Shown: positions 1-11,465 of the stretch, one piece after another
Position numbering within the stretch: position 1 is the first letter of the stretch
Layout of the letters: every line of letters starts with the position of its first letter
Translations under genes and position numbers: made by a program
Notes under the pieces: generated by a model
Told to the model about the DNA's origin: nothing
Database searches by the model: none
What the model saw: the letters and a program-made list of their open reading frames with translations, nothing else
DNA from: Coprinus comatus
Taxonomy: Eukaryota; Basidiomycota; Agaricomycetes; Agaricales; Agaricaceae
Length of the DNA: 64,000 nt
Reading direction: 5' to 3'
Assembly: GCA_034638255.1 (NCBI GenBank)
Contig: JAWPGT010000014.1
Span: 248,001 to 312,000, forward strand

Positions 1-1570
1 TCATCTTTATGTTCACGTTTCCTGAACAGACCCATCGAATGTTGGCCACCACAAGAAACTTTAACAGCTTCCCAGCTTCCACCTTCTCTTCGTACAACCA
101 TATGAGGCAACTCCTGAGTTTCAATATCTTCTCCTACACCAAGTTGAGCAGATGTTCCGCATCCCCATGTAAATAGACCCCCAGCTGCTGTCGTGGCCAT
201 ACTACATCGAAGACCGGCGTAAATAGTGGTGACAGGGTCTTTTTCTGAACCAGGTATCGTTATGAGGACGGGATAAGGAATGGTATGAACCTTGTCAAAT
301 CCTCCATCCTCGAAAGCTTCGTGATCTTTAGGAATGCCAAGTTGGTAATCATCGGAAGCACCACAAGCATAAACTTTGCCTGCTGATGTGAGGAAAAGTG
401 TATGCCATTCTCCACCAGCTATTTGAACGACGCGTTCGCCACCTAGAACCTTCGGACTAAGATCTGGAATCCTAACTGGGGCGGAGATGGCATCCCCTAT
501 GAATCCCAGACCTAGCTGACCACGGTCATTGCTCCCCCATGCCCAGACTTCGCCTTTGTCATCAACAGCAAAGGTGGCCTTCATGCCTGTTCCAATGACA
601 ACGGCCTTGCGCGAACGAGTACCTAAGAGAACCTTTTGAGGAACCAAAGCATCATTTGTATGCCTAGAAAGGACGCGTCGACCTAATTGACCGCGTTCTC
701 CGGCACCCCAAGTGTACACGCTTCCGTGCGTTGTTAGAGCCACAATGTGATTATCGCCGGCAGATATTGAGGTTACTTTTTCGACCTTATGGGGGATTGG
801 GATACGGACAGGCAACTCCTGTTTGACAACATCTGCAGAGAATTGCTGCGAGCCATCGCTTTGCTAGATACCATATTTGAACTCTTTGAACGAAAAAACG
901 CGTAAAATACTGAGATATACGCACTCGATAGGTTCCCCAGACTCTGAGATCACCTTCAGTATTAAGTGCAGCACCAAAACTGTCGCCGGCAGCTAGCTGA
1001 ACAGGGCGGAAGTTTTCATCTTGTAGTGATGTGATAGGACCAAATTGTTGTGGGGAAATGGTATTTGCTTCACGTCCTAGAGCATGGTCATCGTTGGATC
1101 CCGCTGACCAAACCTACGTACGAGTTTTTTTTAGAATCAATATGACCTGGGGTTCAAAAATCGCGATTACTCACAGTCCCACGCTCATCAAGCAGGAAAG
1201 TATGCATTCCTCCAGCAGATACAGAGACTAAGCCAGAATCTGGTTCATCACCGAAAGTTCCATTTGTAATGGATGTGTCGACCCAAGGGTGTCTTCTAGG
1301 TTTCCAAACTTCATCATAGCCGCAGTCAGCTCCTAAGCCAAGCTGACCAACATCAGGATCCTTGCTCCCCCACATGAAGAGATGTAAAGGAGGCCGTGAA
1401 ACATCGGGTATTGATGGAAGACTGTTTAGAGTTGGTACGGGTACGGCGGGAGTAGTGGATGATGTACGTTGTCTCTTAGCAGGACGAACGTCTTCCTTTT
1501 GTACCTTTGATACGGCGCGTTTTTTGCTGATTCTGGTAGCAGCTTTTGTGGTGTTGCGTAGACGAGGCAT
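1..1570 (-). CDS. RCC1-type Ran guanine nucleotide exchange factor, copy A (3' end cut by window)
   Basis: Predicted chromatin-bound exchange factor for Ran (Prp20/Pim1/RCC1 family), loading Ran with GTP in the nucleus. Three exons: 1570-1175, 1113-925 and 863 to beyond base 1; the frame is open to base 1 and the stop lies just outside. A basic N-terminal tail (about residues 1-40, rich in K/R, likely NLS) precedes RCC1 blades with recurring motifs such as FMWGSKD, GQLGLG, VWSAGSN and YTWGAGERGQLGR. Both introns sit at the same codon positions as in copy B (1985-3606), and the middle exon is 189 nt in both. It diverges head-to-head from copy B. Family assignment is secure; whether both copies are active exchange factors is unknown. 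Confidence 0.9.
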
Positions 1571-1638
1571 GGTGGCAGGGGATACGATGAGTTCGGGGTT
1601 GAATTCTTGTCTGGTTTTACTTTTAGCTATATAGTTGA

Positions 1639-1650
1639 CACGTGACGTCA
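1639..1650. promoter_or_regulatory. Overlapping E-box (CACGTG) and CRE (TGACGTCA)
   Basis: CACGTG at 1639-1644 overlaps the full palindrome TGACGTCA at 1643-1650, about 70 bp upstream of the copy A start codon. CACGTG is bound by bHLH factors (Cbf1/Pho4 type) and TGACGTCA by bZIP/ATF-CREB factors. The sites are exact matches; use in vivo is inferred. Confidence 0.5.
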
Positions 1651-1901
1651 GGTGATGCAGTCAACAAACACCTCTTTTGACATCATCTCTTGCCAGGGCC
1701 CAGAGAACATGGCTTGGACCTCTGGTTCCATTACCTGAGCGTTCAAGGTAAGATGCTGTAAGAACTTTATATATATTCATCAAAAAGACTCATAATAAAA
1801 CAGGGCAATATTATTTTTAAATTGGCAGAGCGGTTCTAGATTCAAATCTTCCAAACAATTTGTTCTCACATCATCCAACATCGTCTGTCCAGTGGCCAGT
1901 T

Positions 1902-1907
1902 CACGTG
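1902..1907. promoter_or_regulatory. E-box CACGTG upstream of RanGEF copy B
   Basis: CACGTGA lies 78 bp upstream of the copy B start, mirroring the CACGTGA beside copy A in the same 414-bp shared intergenic region. This suggests that the duplicated genes keep a common control element. Confidence 0.4.
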
Positions 1908-1984
1908 ATGAATCGAGTCAACCACCGAATTAACCCCAAGTTCAACAAAGCCCTGAGGCTGAGGCTCAAAGTCTAACTTTCACC

Positions 1985-3606
1985 ATGCCAAAAACACGCA
2001 CTTCCACAAGGGCGGCCACAAGAGCTAGTCAGAGACGTGCTGTACCTCCAAAAGGTACTCCAAAGGCACCTAGACAACGACGAGCTGCTCCTGTTCCCGA
2101 GATATATCCAAATCCCCTTCCAACTATACCTGATCATTCTCGACAACCTTCACATCTGTTTATATGGGGAGTCAAGGATCCTGATGTTGGTCAACTTGGT
2201 CTAGGAGCTACGTCTGGTTATGGTGAAGTTTGGAAACCTAAACGACATCCTTGGGTAGACCAAGGTATTTCAAATGGAACTTTTGGTGATGAACCGGAGT
2301 CTGGTCTAGTCTCTGTTGCTGGAGGAGGAATGCATACATATATACTAGATGAACGTGGAACTGTAAGTTTTTTTATGTTACGCTTTTTAATTCATTGCAA
2401 GTAAACTAACAATCGATTTACATACATAGGTCTGGTCTTGCGGTAGCAATGATGACTATGCATTAGGAAGAGACACAAGGATTACACCGCCTCAAGAATT
2501 TGGTTCAATACAAACTTTAATCGATGATCATTTCCACGTGGTTCAACTTGCTGCTGGTGACAGTTTTGGCGCTGCACTTAACCCTGAAGGTCAACTGAGA
2601 GTTTGGGGAACATTCCGTGTATGACCTACATCCTCCCCATCGTCGATTCATGATCTCTAACTAATAAATATAATAGCAAGGTGATGGTTCAACGGGGTTT
2701 TCACCAACAGTATCAAAACAAGCCTTTCCCACACATATTCAAATCCCTCATAGAACAGCAAAAGTAACATCAATATGTGCTGGTGATAATCATATATTAG
2801 CATTATCAACTCATGGTGGTGTGTATTCCTGGGGATGTGGTGAACGTGGACAATTAGGTCGAAGAGTGTTGTCAAGACATATAAATGACGCTTTAGTACC
2901 TCAAAAAATTATTTTGGGTAATCGTTCACGTAGAGCTGTGGTTATTGGAACAGGGATGAAATCGAGTTTTGCTGTTGATGAACAAGGTGAAGTTTGGGCT
3001 TGGGGAAGTAATGATAGAGGTCAATTAGGACTTGGATTTTCGGGTGATGAAGTTTCTTCTCCTGTTAGGATTGAAGAACTTAGTCCGGAGGTTTTGAGAA
3101 GTAGAAATGAAAACGGAGCTAATGAACGGGTCGTGCAAATCACAGGTGGTGAATGGCATACACTTTTCCTGACATCTCGAGGAAAGATTTATGCTTGTGG
3201 TGCTTGTGATGATTTCCAACTTGGAATTCCACAAAATCACGAAGTTTTTAGAGAAGAAGGCGGGGAAGGGGAAGATGGTGAGGGAGGAGGAGGATTCGAC
3301 AATATACATTCAATTCCAAGCCCAATACTCGTATCACTACCTCAACCTGCTGGTCAACCTCAAATAGATCGTGCAATATCAATAGCAGCGGGTTTACGTT
3401 GTAGTATGGCTATAACAGACGGAGGGGCTCTATTCACTTGGGGTTGTGGAACTTCTGCACAATTGGGTATTGGGGAAGATATTGAAACCCAAGAAGTGCC
3501 ACATATGATAGTCAGAAGAGAAGGTGGAAGTTGGGAAGCTGTTAAAGTTTCTTGTGGTGGTCAACATTCTTTGGGACTATTTAGGAAACGTGAGGATGCC
3601 ACTTGA
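1985..3606 (+). CDS. RCC1-type Ran guanine nucleotide exchange factor, copy B
   Basis: Full-length RanGEF paralogue, 498 residues, from exons 1985-2362, 2430-2618 and 2677-3606. The N-terminus is basic (MPKTRTSTRAATRASQRR, likely NLS and DNA-contact tail). The rest is the seven-bladed RCC1 propeller, with repeats such as FIWGVKD, GQLGLGA, VWSCGSND, YSWGCGERGQLGRR, WAWGSNDRGQLGLG and FTWGCG, followed by GGQHSLGLF. An acidic, glycine-rich loop lies at about residues 375-390. The copy is visibly more AT-rich at third positions than copy A. Most fungi carry one RCC1 gene, so one of the pair may be specialised. The start is the first ATG in an open frame, preceded by a CACC context. Confidence 0.92.
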
Positions 3607-3931
3607 ACTATTTTTCTTTCTTTGTAATTTTGTACTTGGTGGGATTTTTGGGGCTGCATTTTTTGTCATATTTTTGTTATATACAATTGTAGAGTAGTTA
3701 CGGTTTTGACAATGTAGACATATAGCGTTGGTTTCAACTCTCAGATCTCAAGCTAGGGTATGAACTAGAAGCATAACAAGGATCGATTGAACTCCAAACA
3801 AAAAACAACTGAAAGTAAAAGAAGGCAGATTCGAGTATGGGGATATACATGTCAATGAACATAATTATTTAAGACATGGGTAGTCATGGGCAGTCACAGG
3901 AAGGGGTACTGTGGGCAAAGGATAAGCGATT
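3607..3931. other. Intergenic, convergent 3' flanks
   Basis: About 325 bp between the stops of RanGEF copy B and the Nop15-like gene. It is AT-rich with T-runs near 3610-3680, as expected for fungal 3' processing. I see no gene here. Confidence 0.5.
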
Positions 3932-5398
3932 TTAAACTTTCACATCTGCCTTGGTCTTTTTCTATAGAACCAAGAAAACATTAACTTATGTTTCATCATA
4001 CAATTGAAAAAGAGATCATCAAACTCACATAGCTAACAGCATCAAAATCGTAATCGATACCCATAGTTTCCAACTTTCTCTTCCTTTCATTCTGTCTCTT
4101 CAACAATCTCTTATTAACCTTTGCCTTTTCTTCTTCTGTCCTTTCCTAATAAAACACATACCATATACTTTTAGTTTTTCAAAATGATTAAAAATCAGGA
4201 GAACGGAAACAGACCTTATTATGTTGAACTCTGAACATTCTATCCCTAGGAACAACTCTCCATTTCCTATTGGCACCAACCCAAAGTTCGGGATGAACTT
4301 CATCCTTAGGAATTACTTTACATTTGAGAATATGACCTGTGAGAAGGTAATTGTCCATTGTTTCTGCAACAATTTGAGCGACTGAGGAAGAATCGAATTC
4401 GATGAAGCCGTAATGTTTGCATTTTCCAGTCTATGAACGGGATTTTTTTAATAAGGTGGAGATGCTTGTATATATATATATGGGAAAAATGAACCTTTTT
4501 GTTTCTTGAAACGCGGAGACGAGTGATTTCTCCAAATTGAGTGAAATAAGCTCGTAGTTGTTCTTCATAGAAACCGTGAGGAAGACGACCGATATATATA
4601 ACACCTCTATCTTCCGTCTACGAAGATAAAACAACATTCATTCATTCAACATGAGTAAAACCAAACCCGAAAAAAAAAGGAAACTATCACATACAGGTGT
4701 CCGTTTAGCCTTTTCCAATTTCCTTTTCACAGACTCATCATCCTTAGCAACAGTAGGTAATTTTGAGATTTCATAAGGTGAAAGTCCAACTCCATCCGCA
4801 TTAATTTCTTCATCCGAAGAATCGTCATCATCTTCAGACGAAAATCCATGTAAGTGATCATCTTCTGAATTCGCCTCTTCATCCTCTTCATTGTCAACAT
4901 TCATATTCTTCTCCTCTTCTTGTTTATTCTCTTTATCCTCATCCTCATCCTCATCTTCCTCGTCGTTATCTTCTTCAACCATAGGTGAAGGTGATTTTGC
5001 CTTTTGTTTCCTATCTACATTCTTCTTTTCCTTCTTCGCTTTTAATTTAGCATTTGCATTTTCGGATATAAGTGTAGGAATGGCTTTGGTTTTGGTAGCG
5101 GTTTTAGTGGTGGGGGTGGTAGTGGTTTTAGTCTTTAGAGTAGATTTCCCGGGTTGAAGTTTTGTTTTCACTTCATCTTCACCTTCATCTTCATCGCCAG
5201 ATTCTGGAGCAGGAGCAAGTACTTTCGGTTTCTTGGCTGTTGACTTTTCCGATGTAGATGTAGCAGTAGTTGCTTTTGTCTTCTCCTTCGTTTTTTGTAC
5301 AGGCGAAGCAAAAGTTACTTTAGCCTTTTTAACTGAATAGATTTATCTGCTGTTTTCCGTTTTGTTGTAGTTTTGGATTTGGTTGTTGTGGGTGCCAT
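3932..5398 (-). CDS. Nop15/NIFK-like nucleolar RRM protein (60S ribosome biogenesis)
   Basis: Single-RRM nucleolar protein of the Nop15/NIFK family, needed for pre-60S assembly. Exons 2-5 are 4617-4495, 4430-4215, 4145-4029 and 3961-3932; exon 1 runs to 4695. The RRM has RNP2-like [17 protein letters not shown], then [15 protein letters not shown] and RNP1-like HYGFIEF; the C-terminus is basic and helical ([18 protein letters not shown]). The N-terminal half is a low-complexity Lys/Thr then Asp/Glu tract. Oddity: the only plausible start (5398, [15 protein letters not shown]) is in a different frame from the rest; the frames meet near 5331-5345 with no usable splice sites, so one base appears missing (or two extra). 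Family is secure, the N-terminus is not. Confidence 0.85.
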
Positions 5399-5510
5399 TT
5401 TGTTCAGTGAGATTTGTGTGACTGTTTTTTTGGAAAGAATGAATGGAAATCAAAAAAAGAGAGGCTGATGCCAAGCACGTCACAACATCCTACTCACCAT
5501 CACTTTCATC

Positions 5511-6446
5511 ATGTCTCGACTTCCGAGGTTTGTCAACCCTTATTCTGTCCTTGAACAAACAGAAACCGTTTCGAGGAAGAAATTGAGCGCAGAGGATGAT
5601 GAGGAAGAATATATTACGCCGAATTCGAGTCTGTTGAAGGAGTTTGAGGCTATTATGAAGCGGAGTTTGCCTGATGTTGGAATCGAGGAGAGGCCAAAGA
5701 AGAGAGCGAGGAAGGAGAAAACGACAGGCAATGATAATGATTCAACATGTGTGATATATTGATAATTCTAACTACAATTACTCATAGTTACACAGTGTTC
5801 CGCCTCGTCTCAAATGGACCACCCATTATCTTATCATTAAAGCCCAAACCATCACCCCAAATCAAGTATGTTGTTATTTAAACGTTGAACCGGGTACTCA
5901 TCTGTTCTAGGGTTCGAGAGCCTGAGTGTGAAGACAATGAGGCCCAAGCAGAAGAACGCAGATTACGAGCACTTGCTGTAGCCGTGGAAGCAGAATGGGT
6001 CATGCAAGAATCTAGAAACTTCGACGTATGTGTTTGCCCCACCCGTATATAGTCATACGAAACTGATGTTCTTGCAGCAACGCTCTTCAGTGGGAGGAAC
6101 TGTTATCTCCATTAAAACCTCTTCAACATATAATCCACCAATGATGGTCATATGTCACAAGAAACCCCCTCGAAAAACAAGACCACCTGTGGATCGTCAC
6201 ATACTTGGATACCCATACAATCCCAGTGGAAATCCAGAACCACTAGAAATCAAGGCTAAATGCGGGGTGGAAGACATTGACAAGGTGCTAGATGGTGATT
6301 TGAGGAAGCGAAGACGAAGACGAAGGCGAAAGAGTGTGGGAGAACACCCAGTGCGGCGTGCAAGGTTCTGGCGGCCGGACGTTGGGGTGAAGGGGAAAGG
6401 CTTGGGATATGGAATGGGTTATGCACGCAGTCTAGTTCCCCTTTAA
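5511..6446 (+). CDS. Conserved basic protein of unknown function
   Basis: I do not recognise this protein. Four exons (5511-5748, 5796-5865, 5911-6025, 6078-6446) give about 263 residues. Visible features: MSRLPRFVNPYSVLEQ at the N-terminus, a basic patch ERPKKRARKEK (possible NLS) near residue 65, an acidic helix (EDNEAQAEERRLRALAVAVEAEW) and a strongly basic RKRRRRRRRK run near residue 225, so a nuclear or nucleolar location is likely. It starts 112 bp from the divergent Nop15-like gene, suggesting a shared promoter and possibly co-regulation with ribosome biogenesis. Exon 2 borders rest on frame continuity (acceptor at 5795). Confidence 0.6.
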
Positions 6447-6533
6447 TTAATCAGTGTTTGGCTGCAGTCTCCACTACAAACAGGAGATCACGCGGACAGA
6501 CGCGTTGAGATTGACGCGATTATTAAGTTGGTC

Positions 6534-9405
6534 ATGGACTCAACACCTCCGCCCCATGCTCAATTCCCAATGGGCTCTCTGCCCCGTCTCTCATCCCCTC
6601 CCATTTCTCGCAACCGTAACTCTATAGGCTCATCTTTTTCCTTTGGGCCCCAGCAATTGGTAGACTTGTACATGGATGTCAACACAAGCACTCTATCCAA
6701 TCCAAATGCTCTTGGTCTTGACCCAAATAGATCAACTTTGCCAGCTTCACCTCTACGCTCATCTCCAAGGAGGCACAGGAAAGCAAAGTCTAGTCTTAGA
6801 GGCCCACACCCTCTCGCTGTAGATACCACGGACGTCTTCCAGGACTCGGAAGACGATGCTGATGACGAGAATGACTACGAGTGGGGGATGGTTGATAGAA
6901 TGAGGCTTTGGAGGCATGATGCACTTATGCAACATTTATACGAAACTGCAGCATTTTGGGGTGACAAAATTCTCAGTTGGACTAGTGCGTTCTTTGTCAA
7001 TACTAAATAACCTTTCAATTAATTGTTAATGCTGTTATCAGACGACCCTAATGATGCTTTTTGGCTGGCTCAGACGTATTTCATGACACACCAGTACTCT
7101 CGTGCAGAACGTTTACTTACAAGACCTTTTTCGATAAACCCCCCCAAACCTCCACCTACGCCACCTATGGTCAATGGTCATAGTAAAGGAAAAGGACGGG
7201 AATCAGACATATTGCAATCTACTCCTTTTCGTCTACCTATGGGTCCTGGTGGCATGATTGAGATCAATGCAGAACAGCAGGAGAAAGTTTCTAGGCTAGT
7301 GGATATGAGCGTTGCGTGTCGTTATCTTGCTGCACAATGTCAGGTATGTAAATGCTTGTCGGTTTTGAATGAATTTTTTTTTTCTAATGGAGGTCAAGAT
7401 GAGGCAAGGAAACTGGTCAGAGGCACTCGAAATGTTAGGTGAAGCAAACCCCTTCCGTGATTCTGGTATGAGAATTTGTCTACTTGGTGTATCTTGATAC
7501 ATTGAGACTCATTGTAGGTCGTAGCGGTCCATCAATACCCAATGCTGACGGTGGGATCAAAGTGCGTATAAAGAACCTTCTTCAAGATGTAATACTGATT
7601 GTTATTCTACAGGTGGAATCTTCTATGTGTCATCTGAGAGGTATCTTAATGCTCAAATTGAACCGAGGAGATCAAGCAAAAGAGTGCTTTATGGAAGCAC
7701 TCGCTCTAGATGTCAAATGTTTTGAAGCCTTTGACCAATTAGTGACGGGCGAAATGATGACGCCTGACGAAGGTAATGGCTTCGTTCTTAATATTCACAC
7801 TAGTACTCACCAAAGGGTTAGAATGGGACTTTATACAAGGACTCGCATATGCACAACAAACTCCACAAGACGCACAATTTGTTCAACTCATATACACGAC
7901 ACGTCTAAGAAAATACAAGCATACAAAAGAGCATGCATTGACTAGACAACGTCTAGTTGAAGAGTTCAATCTAGGTGATAACCCAGATGTATTGTTCAGT
8001 TTCGCAGATGCATTGTATACAAATTTCCGTTGGGCGGATTGTTTTGCGATCACTTCCAGGTTAGTTTTAACCATATGCACTGCTACAATGTGCTTATGGA
8101 AATAGAATATTGGGCTTGGTATCTATACATGACCCAACAATGCCGTTACACATTGCATGCATGTATCATTTGAAACATTTGCACTCGCGGCTGTTTATGC
8201 TTGCACATGAAATGGTGGATCGAGAACCTGAGAATCCTATAAGCTGGTATGCTGTTGGGGTGTGGTATCTAAGTGGTGGGAAATGGCATCAAGCACGACA
8301 ATATTTCAGGTCAGTTCTGCTTGTAAATCAAGAGTGATTTCATGGTACTGAAATAACGGCGATTAGTAAAACATCGCTGATGGATCCCCGCTTTGCACCC
8401 GCCTGGGTGGCTTTTGGACATACTTTTGCGCTAGAAGGAGAACATGACCATGCTGTGACGGCTTATTCTACCTGTGCAAGAATGTTTAACGGGTACGTCG
8501 ATGGATAGCTCACATTATTAAAGGTGGGGATATTGACTCTGGTTGAATAGCTCACATTTACCATTGATGTTCGTCGGTATGGAGCATATTATGTTGTCTA
8601 ATTATGCATTGGCGGATGAAGCACTAAATGCTGCCCATTCTATGTGTGATGGGGATCCATTACTTATAAATGAGAGAGGTGTCATGGCATATAACCATGG
8701 AGAGTAAGTGAACTTTTAACTCGGGCAATTCTTCTAAAGTCTTAGCTAACGTGTCCAGATATGAAAATGCAGTCACGCTATTCCAAGAAGCCCTTCAGCT
8801 TGGTCAAATAACACAGAGTTCGCGAAAGTCTTGGGCAACAACGTATATTAACCTTGGAACATGTTATCGGAAGCTTGGGTAGGTAGATATAACCGTCATG
8901 GTGGAATCCAATGTATTAATATTGTTACAGTCGCTTAGATGATGCACAGGCAACTTATCAAAAAGTACTTGAACTTGATCCTCGGCATGCAATAGCTCTG
9001 GGATTCCTTGGAATGGTATATCATCTAAAAGGAAATCTTGATAAAGCCATACTTAAGTATCATGAGGTAATGTCCAATTGAATCGAGTTACCTGCGAACT
9101 CTTTCTGACTCGGTCGCTTTCAGTCACTCAGCATCGATCCTATCAATACCCATATATTAGAAGTCCTTAACCTTGCACTCGAATTCTCTGCAGAACCTTT
9201 GCCGACACCACGTGCAATGGAAGTGGAGCTGAAACAAGCGATTAAAGGATTAAAGGAGCAATATAACAAGATGGGTTGGAAGTTGAAGAGTAAGGAGAGA
9301 TCTTTATTGGGAATGCCTCGTGTTACAACCGCCAACGCAGCTAATAAGGGTACAAAGATCGGTGGGAATAGGGAAGTGGAAGCAGATGAAATGAATTTAG
9401 GTTAG
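6534..9405 (+). CDS. Anaphase-promoting complex TPR subunit Cdc16/Cut9 (Apc6)
   Basis: TPR scaffold subunit of the APC/C ubiquitin ligase. Twelve exons give 762 residues with frame closed throughout: 6534-6984, 7042-7343, 7399-7465, 7518-7561, 7613-7772, 7816-8059, 8106-8309, 8367-8492, 8551-8703, 8759-8878, 8931-9066, 9124-9405. A disordered Ser/Pro-rich N-terminus (residues 1-110) is followed by [20 protein letters not shown], the conserved first helices of Cdc16, then TPR units, e.g. [39 protein letters not shown] and [20 protein letters not shown]. Length and order match the family. The next start is 87 bp after the preceding stop. Exon 3's start (acceptor caag at 7398) is the weakest border. 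Confidence 0.9.
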
Positions 9406-10167
9406 GTTAGGTTAATGTTAAGATGGAATGGAGAAGAGTTAAAAGGATGGGGGGTTTCTGTTACCGTTTTTTCACCGCCTTGTATTTTTTTCTTTCGGTT
9501 CGCACGTACTTACACACTTTTATTTCATTTTCTCATTAGTTCTTTGTTACACCCCTGTCCAACCTCCGTCCCTTCCGAACGCGTGTTTGAGATAAGTGTA
9601 AAGGATTGAGAATTGTTGGTTTTGCAATATATTTGACCCCCTTCGGACATACGCGGCTTTGACTCGTATTAACTCAATGATGATCAAGCACATCTTGTTT
9701 CTCTGCATTTCAAAAATTTTAGAAAGGAAAACAAGTGGTGTAGGAGAGAGGTGTGAAGGGTTTAGGGTTAACCGGAAGGTCGTGCGACTAAAAATCAAGA
9801 CAGGGTTGTCAATTTTCTCTCAAAGAATTTCAGAAAAGTTCTGTACAGAAAGGAGTTAATGGGGAATCTATTCTTAGATCCGATAAAAGTCAACTGATAA
9901 AGGTTTAGGCAAATAAGTACACACACACAACCGAATTGTTTTGTGACTGGAAGGAGTGACACGACACTTTCACACACCAATCAGCTGTGCATCAATTTGT
10001 AATCTCTTCCTCTTCTCTCTCTCTCTGATTCTCTGCTCCACATCGATCCTTTTTGTTTGAAGGATTGAAAGAAAAAGTTTACATCTTTTTTTGAGTTTAC
10101 GCTCGTTTTTTGGGAGGAATCTCCCATATACGGCTTAGACTAGACACTTTGTGTGTGTGCTTCAAAT
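9406..10167. other. Intergenic region upstream of eIF1A
   Basis: About 760 bp, AT-rich with no coding signal. A pyrimidine-rich tract (CTCTTCCTCTTCTCTCTCTC) lies at 10003-10036, as is common in promoters or 5' leaders of highly expressed fungal translation genes. Confidence 0.5.
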
Positions 10168-10894
10168 ATGCCGAAGGTGTGTAAAAACGTCTTTTTTTCC
10201 TCTGAATTGAATGTTTGACTGACTTGGATATCATATTTTTTAGAATAAGGGAAAGGTTCGTTTCAGATCCCCAACTCGTTTCGTCAAACGGGATAGATGA
10301 GAAACTTACAAAAAAAAAAACTCCATTTATCATTTATATAGGGTGGTAAGAACAGGAGAAGAGGAAAGAATGAGAACGATGATGATAAACGTGAACTTGT
10401 TTTTCGTGAAGATGGTCAAGAATATGCTCAAGTTACAAAGATGCTTGGAAATGGAAGATTGGAGGCACAATGCTTTGATGGTGAGAAAAGGTTGGCTCAT
10501 ATTCGTGGAAAGATGAGGAAAAAGGTGTGTAGTTATGATCTCCTTTCTACTATTATCTTCTTTCGGATCCGAGTAGAGGCTGACTGTTGATGGATTTCTC
10601 TTTTTATTATTATAGGTTTGGATTAATCAAGGAGATATTGTCTTGCTTTCTCTACGAGAGTTCCAGGATGGAAAGGCAGATGTGATCGTTAAGTACACTT
10701 CTGATGAAGCTCGAAATCGTGTGTCGTTTCTTTCTTTCCCTCATACCTTTTTTTGATGACAAAATACAGTCAAAGCATATGGGGAGCTTCCTGAAAATGC
10801 CAAGATCAACGAGACCGACGCCTTTGGTGAAGAAGATGGAGAATGCGCGTTCGAATTCGGAGATGAAGGAGAGGTTGATATTGATGATATCTAA
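10168..10894 (+). CDS. Translation initiation factor eIF1A
   Basis: eIF1A binds the 40S A site and promotes scanning and start-codon selection. Five exons: 10168-10176, 10244-10255, 10342-10524, 10616-10718 and 10770-10894, giving 143 residues, the usual size. The first two exons are only 9 and 12 nt. Features in order: basic N-terminal tail [21 protein letters not shown]-fold with [34 protein letters not shown] and [11 protein letters not shown], then a C-terminal acidic tail ending DIDDI that contacts eIF5B. The start is fixed by the conserved MPKNKGKGGKN. Confidence 0.96.
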
Positions 10895-11465
10895 ACAAAA
10901 GCCTTGTCACTCTTTCTCTCCTAATTGATTAGGACTGGAAGGAACGATTGGGCACTTCTTTACTATCCAACCAGTATCCACTGCATTTGACTTCACTATC
11001 CTATTCGGTTTTTACATACACTCGCCCGCTTGTGTGCAATCGTTACCCTTTGGTCTCTTTCCCTTTACCCATATCTCTCTTGTCTCTCGCTCTTTCTGTT
11101 GTCTTACTATTTGCTGTATTATGATAGTTTCAAGCAGCTTATTATTTCCTAGCTGCTAGCTGTCCAGCGTTTCCAGATGTTGAGTGTGGCTGTGGTACTA
11201 GTGACTCGATAGATTACAGAAGGGTGATTATCTTATCTTATAAGTCCATGTTTCCTTAAGAAAGCGCCTCATCGGAATCTTGTGAGATAATGCGCAATGT
11301 TATGTACTCAGGAGAAAACAGATGTTTAATTTGCCAAAGGAATATAGGTAAACAAGGACAATACTATAAAACCGCGACCAATGGGTAGTTATAATCATAG
11401 AAACGAAACACCAGAACCAGCCAGGGAAAAAATGAAAGAAAAGAAAAGAGAGAATAATAAGAAAT

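Noticed and set aside
4897..5157. Ser-rich hydrophobic frame on the plus strand
   Set aside because: Complement of the acidic/Lys-rich coding tract of the Nop15-like gene.
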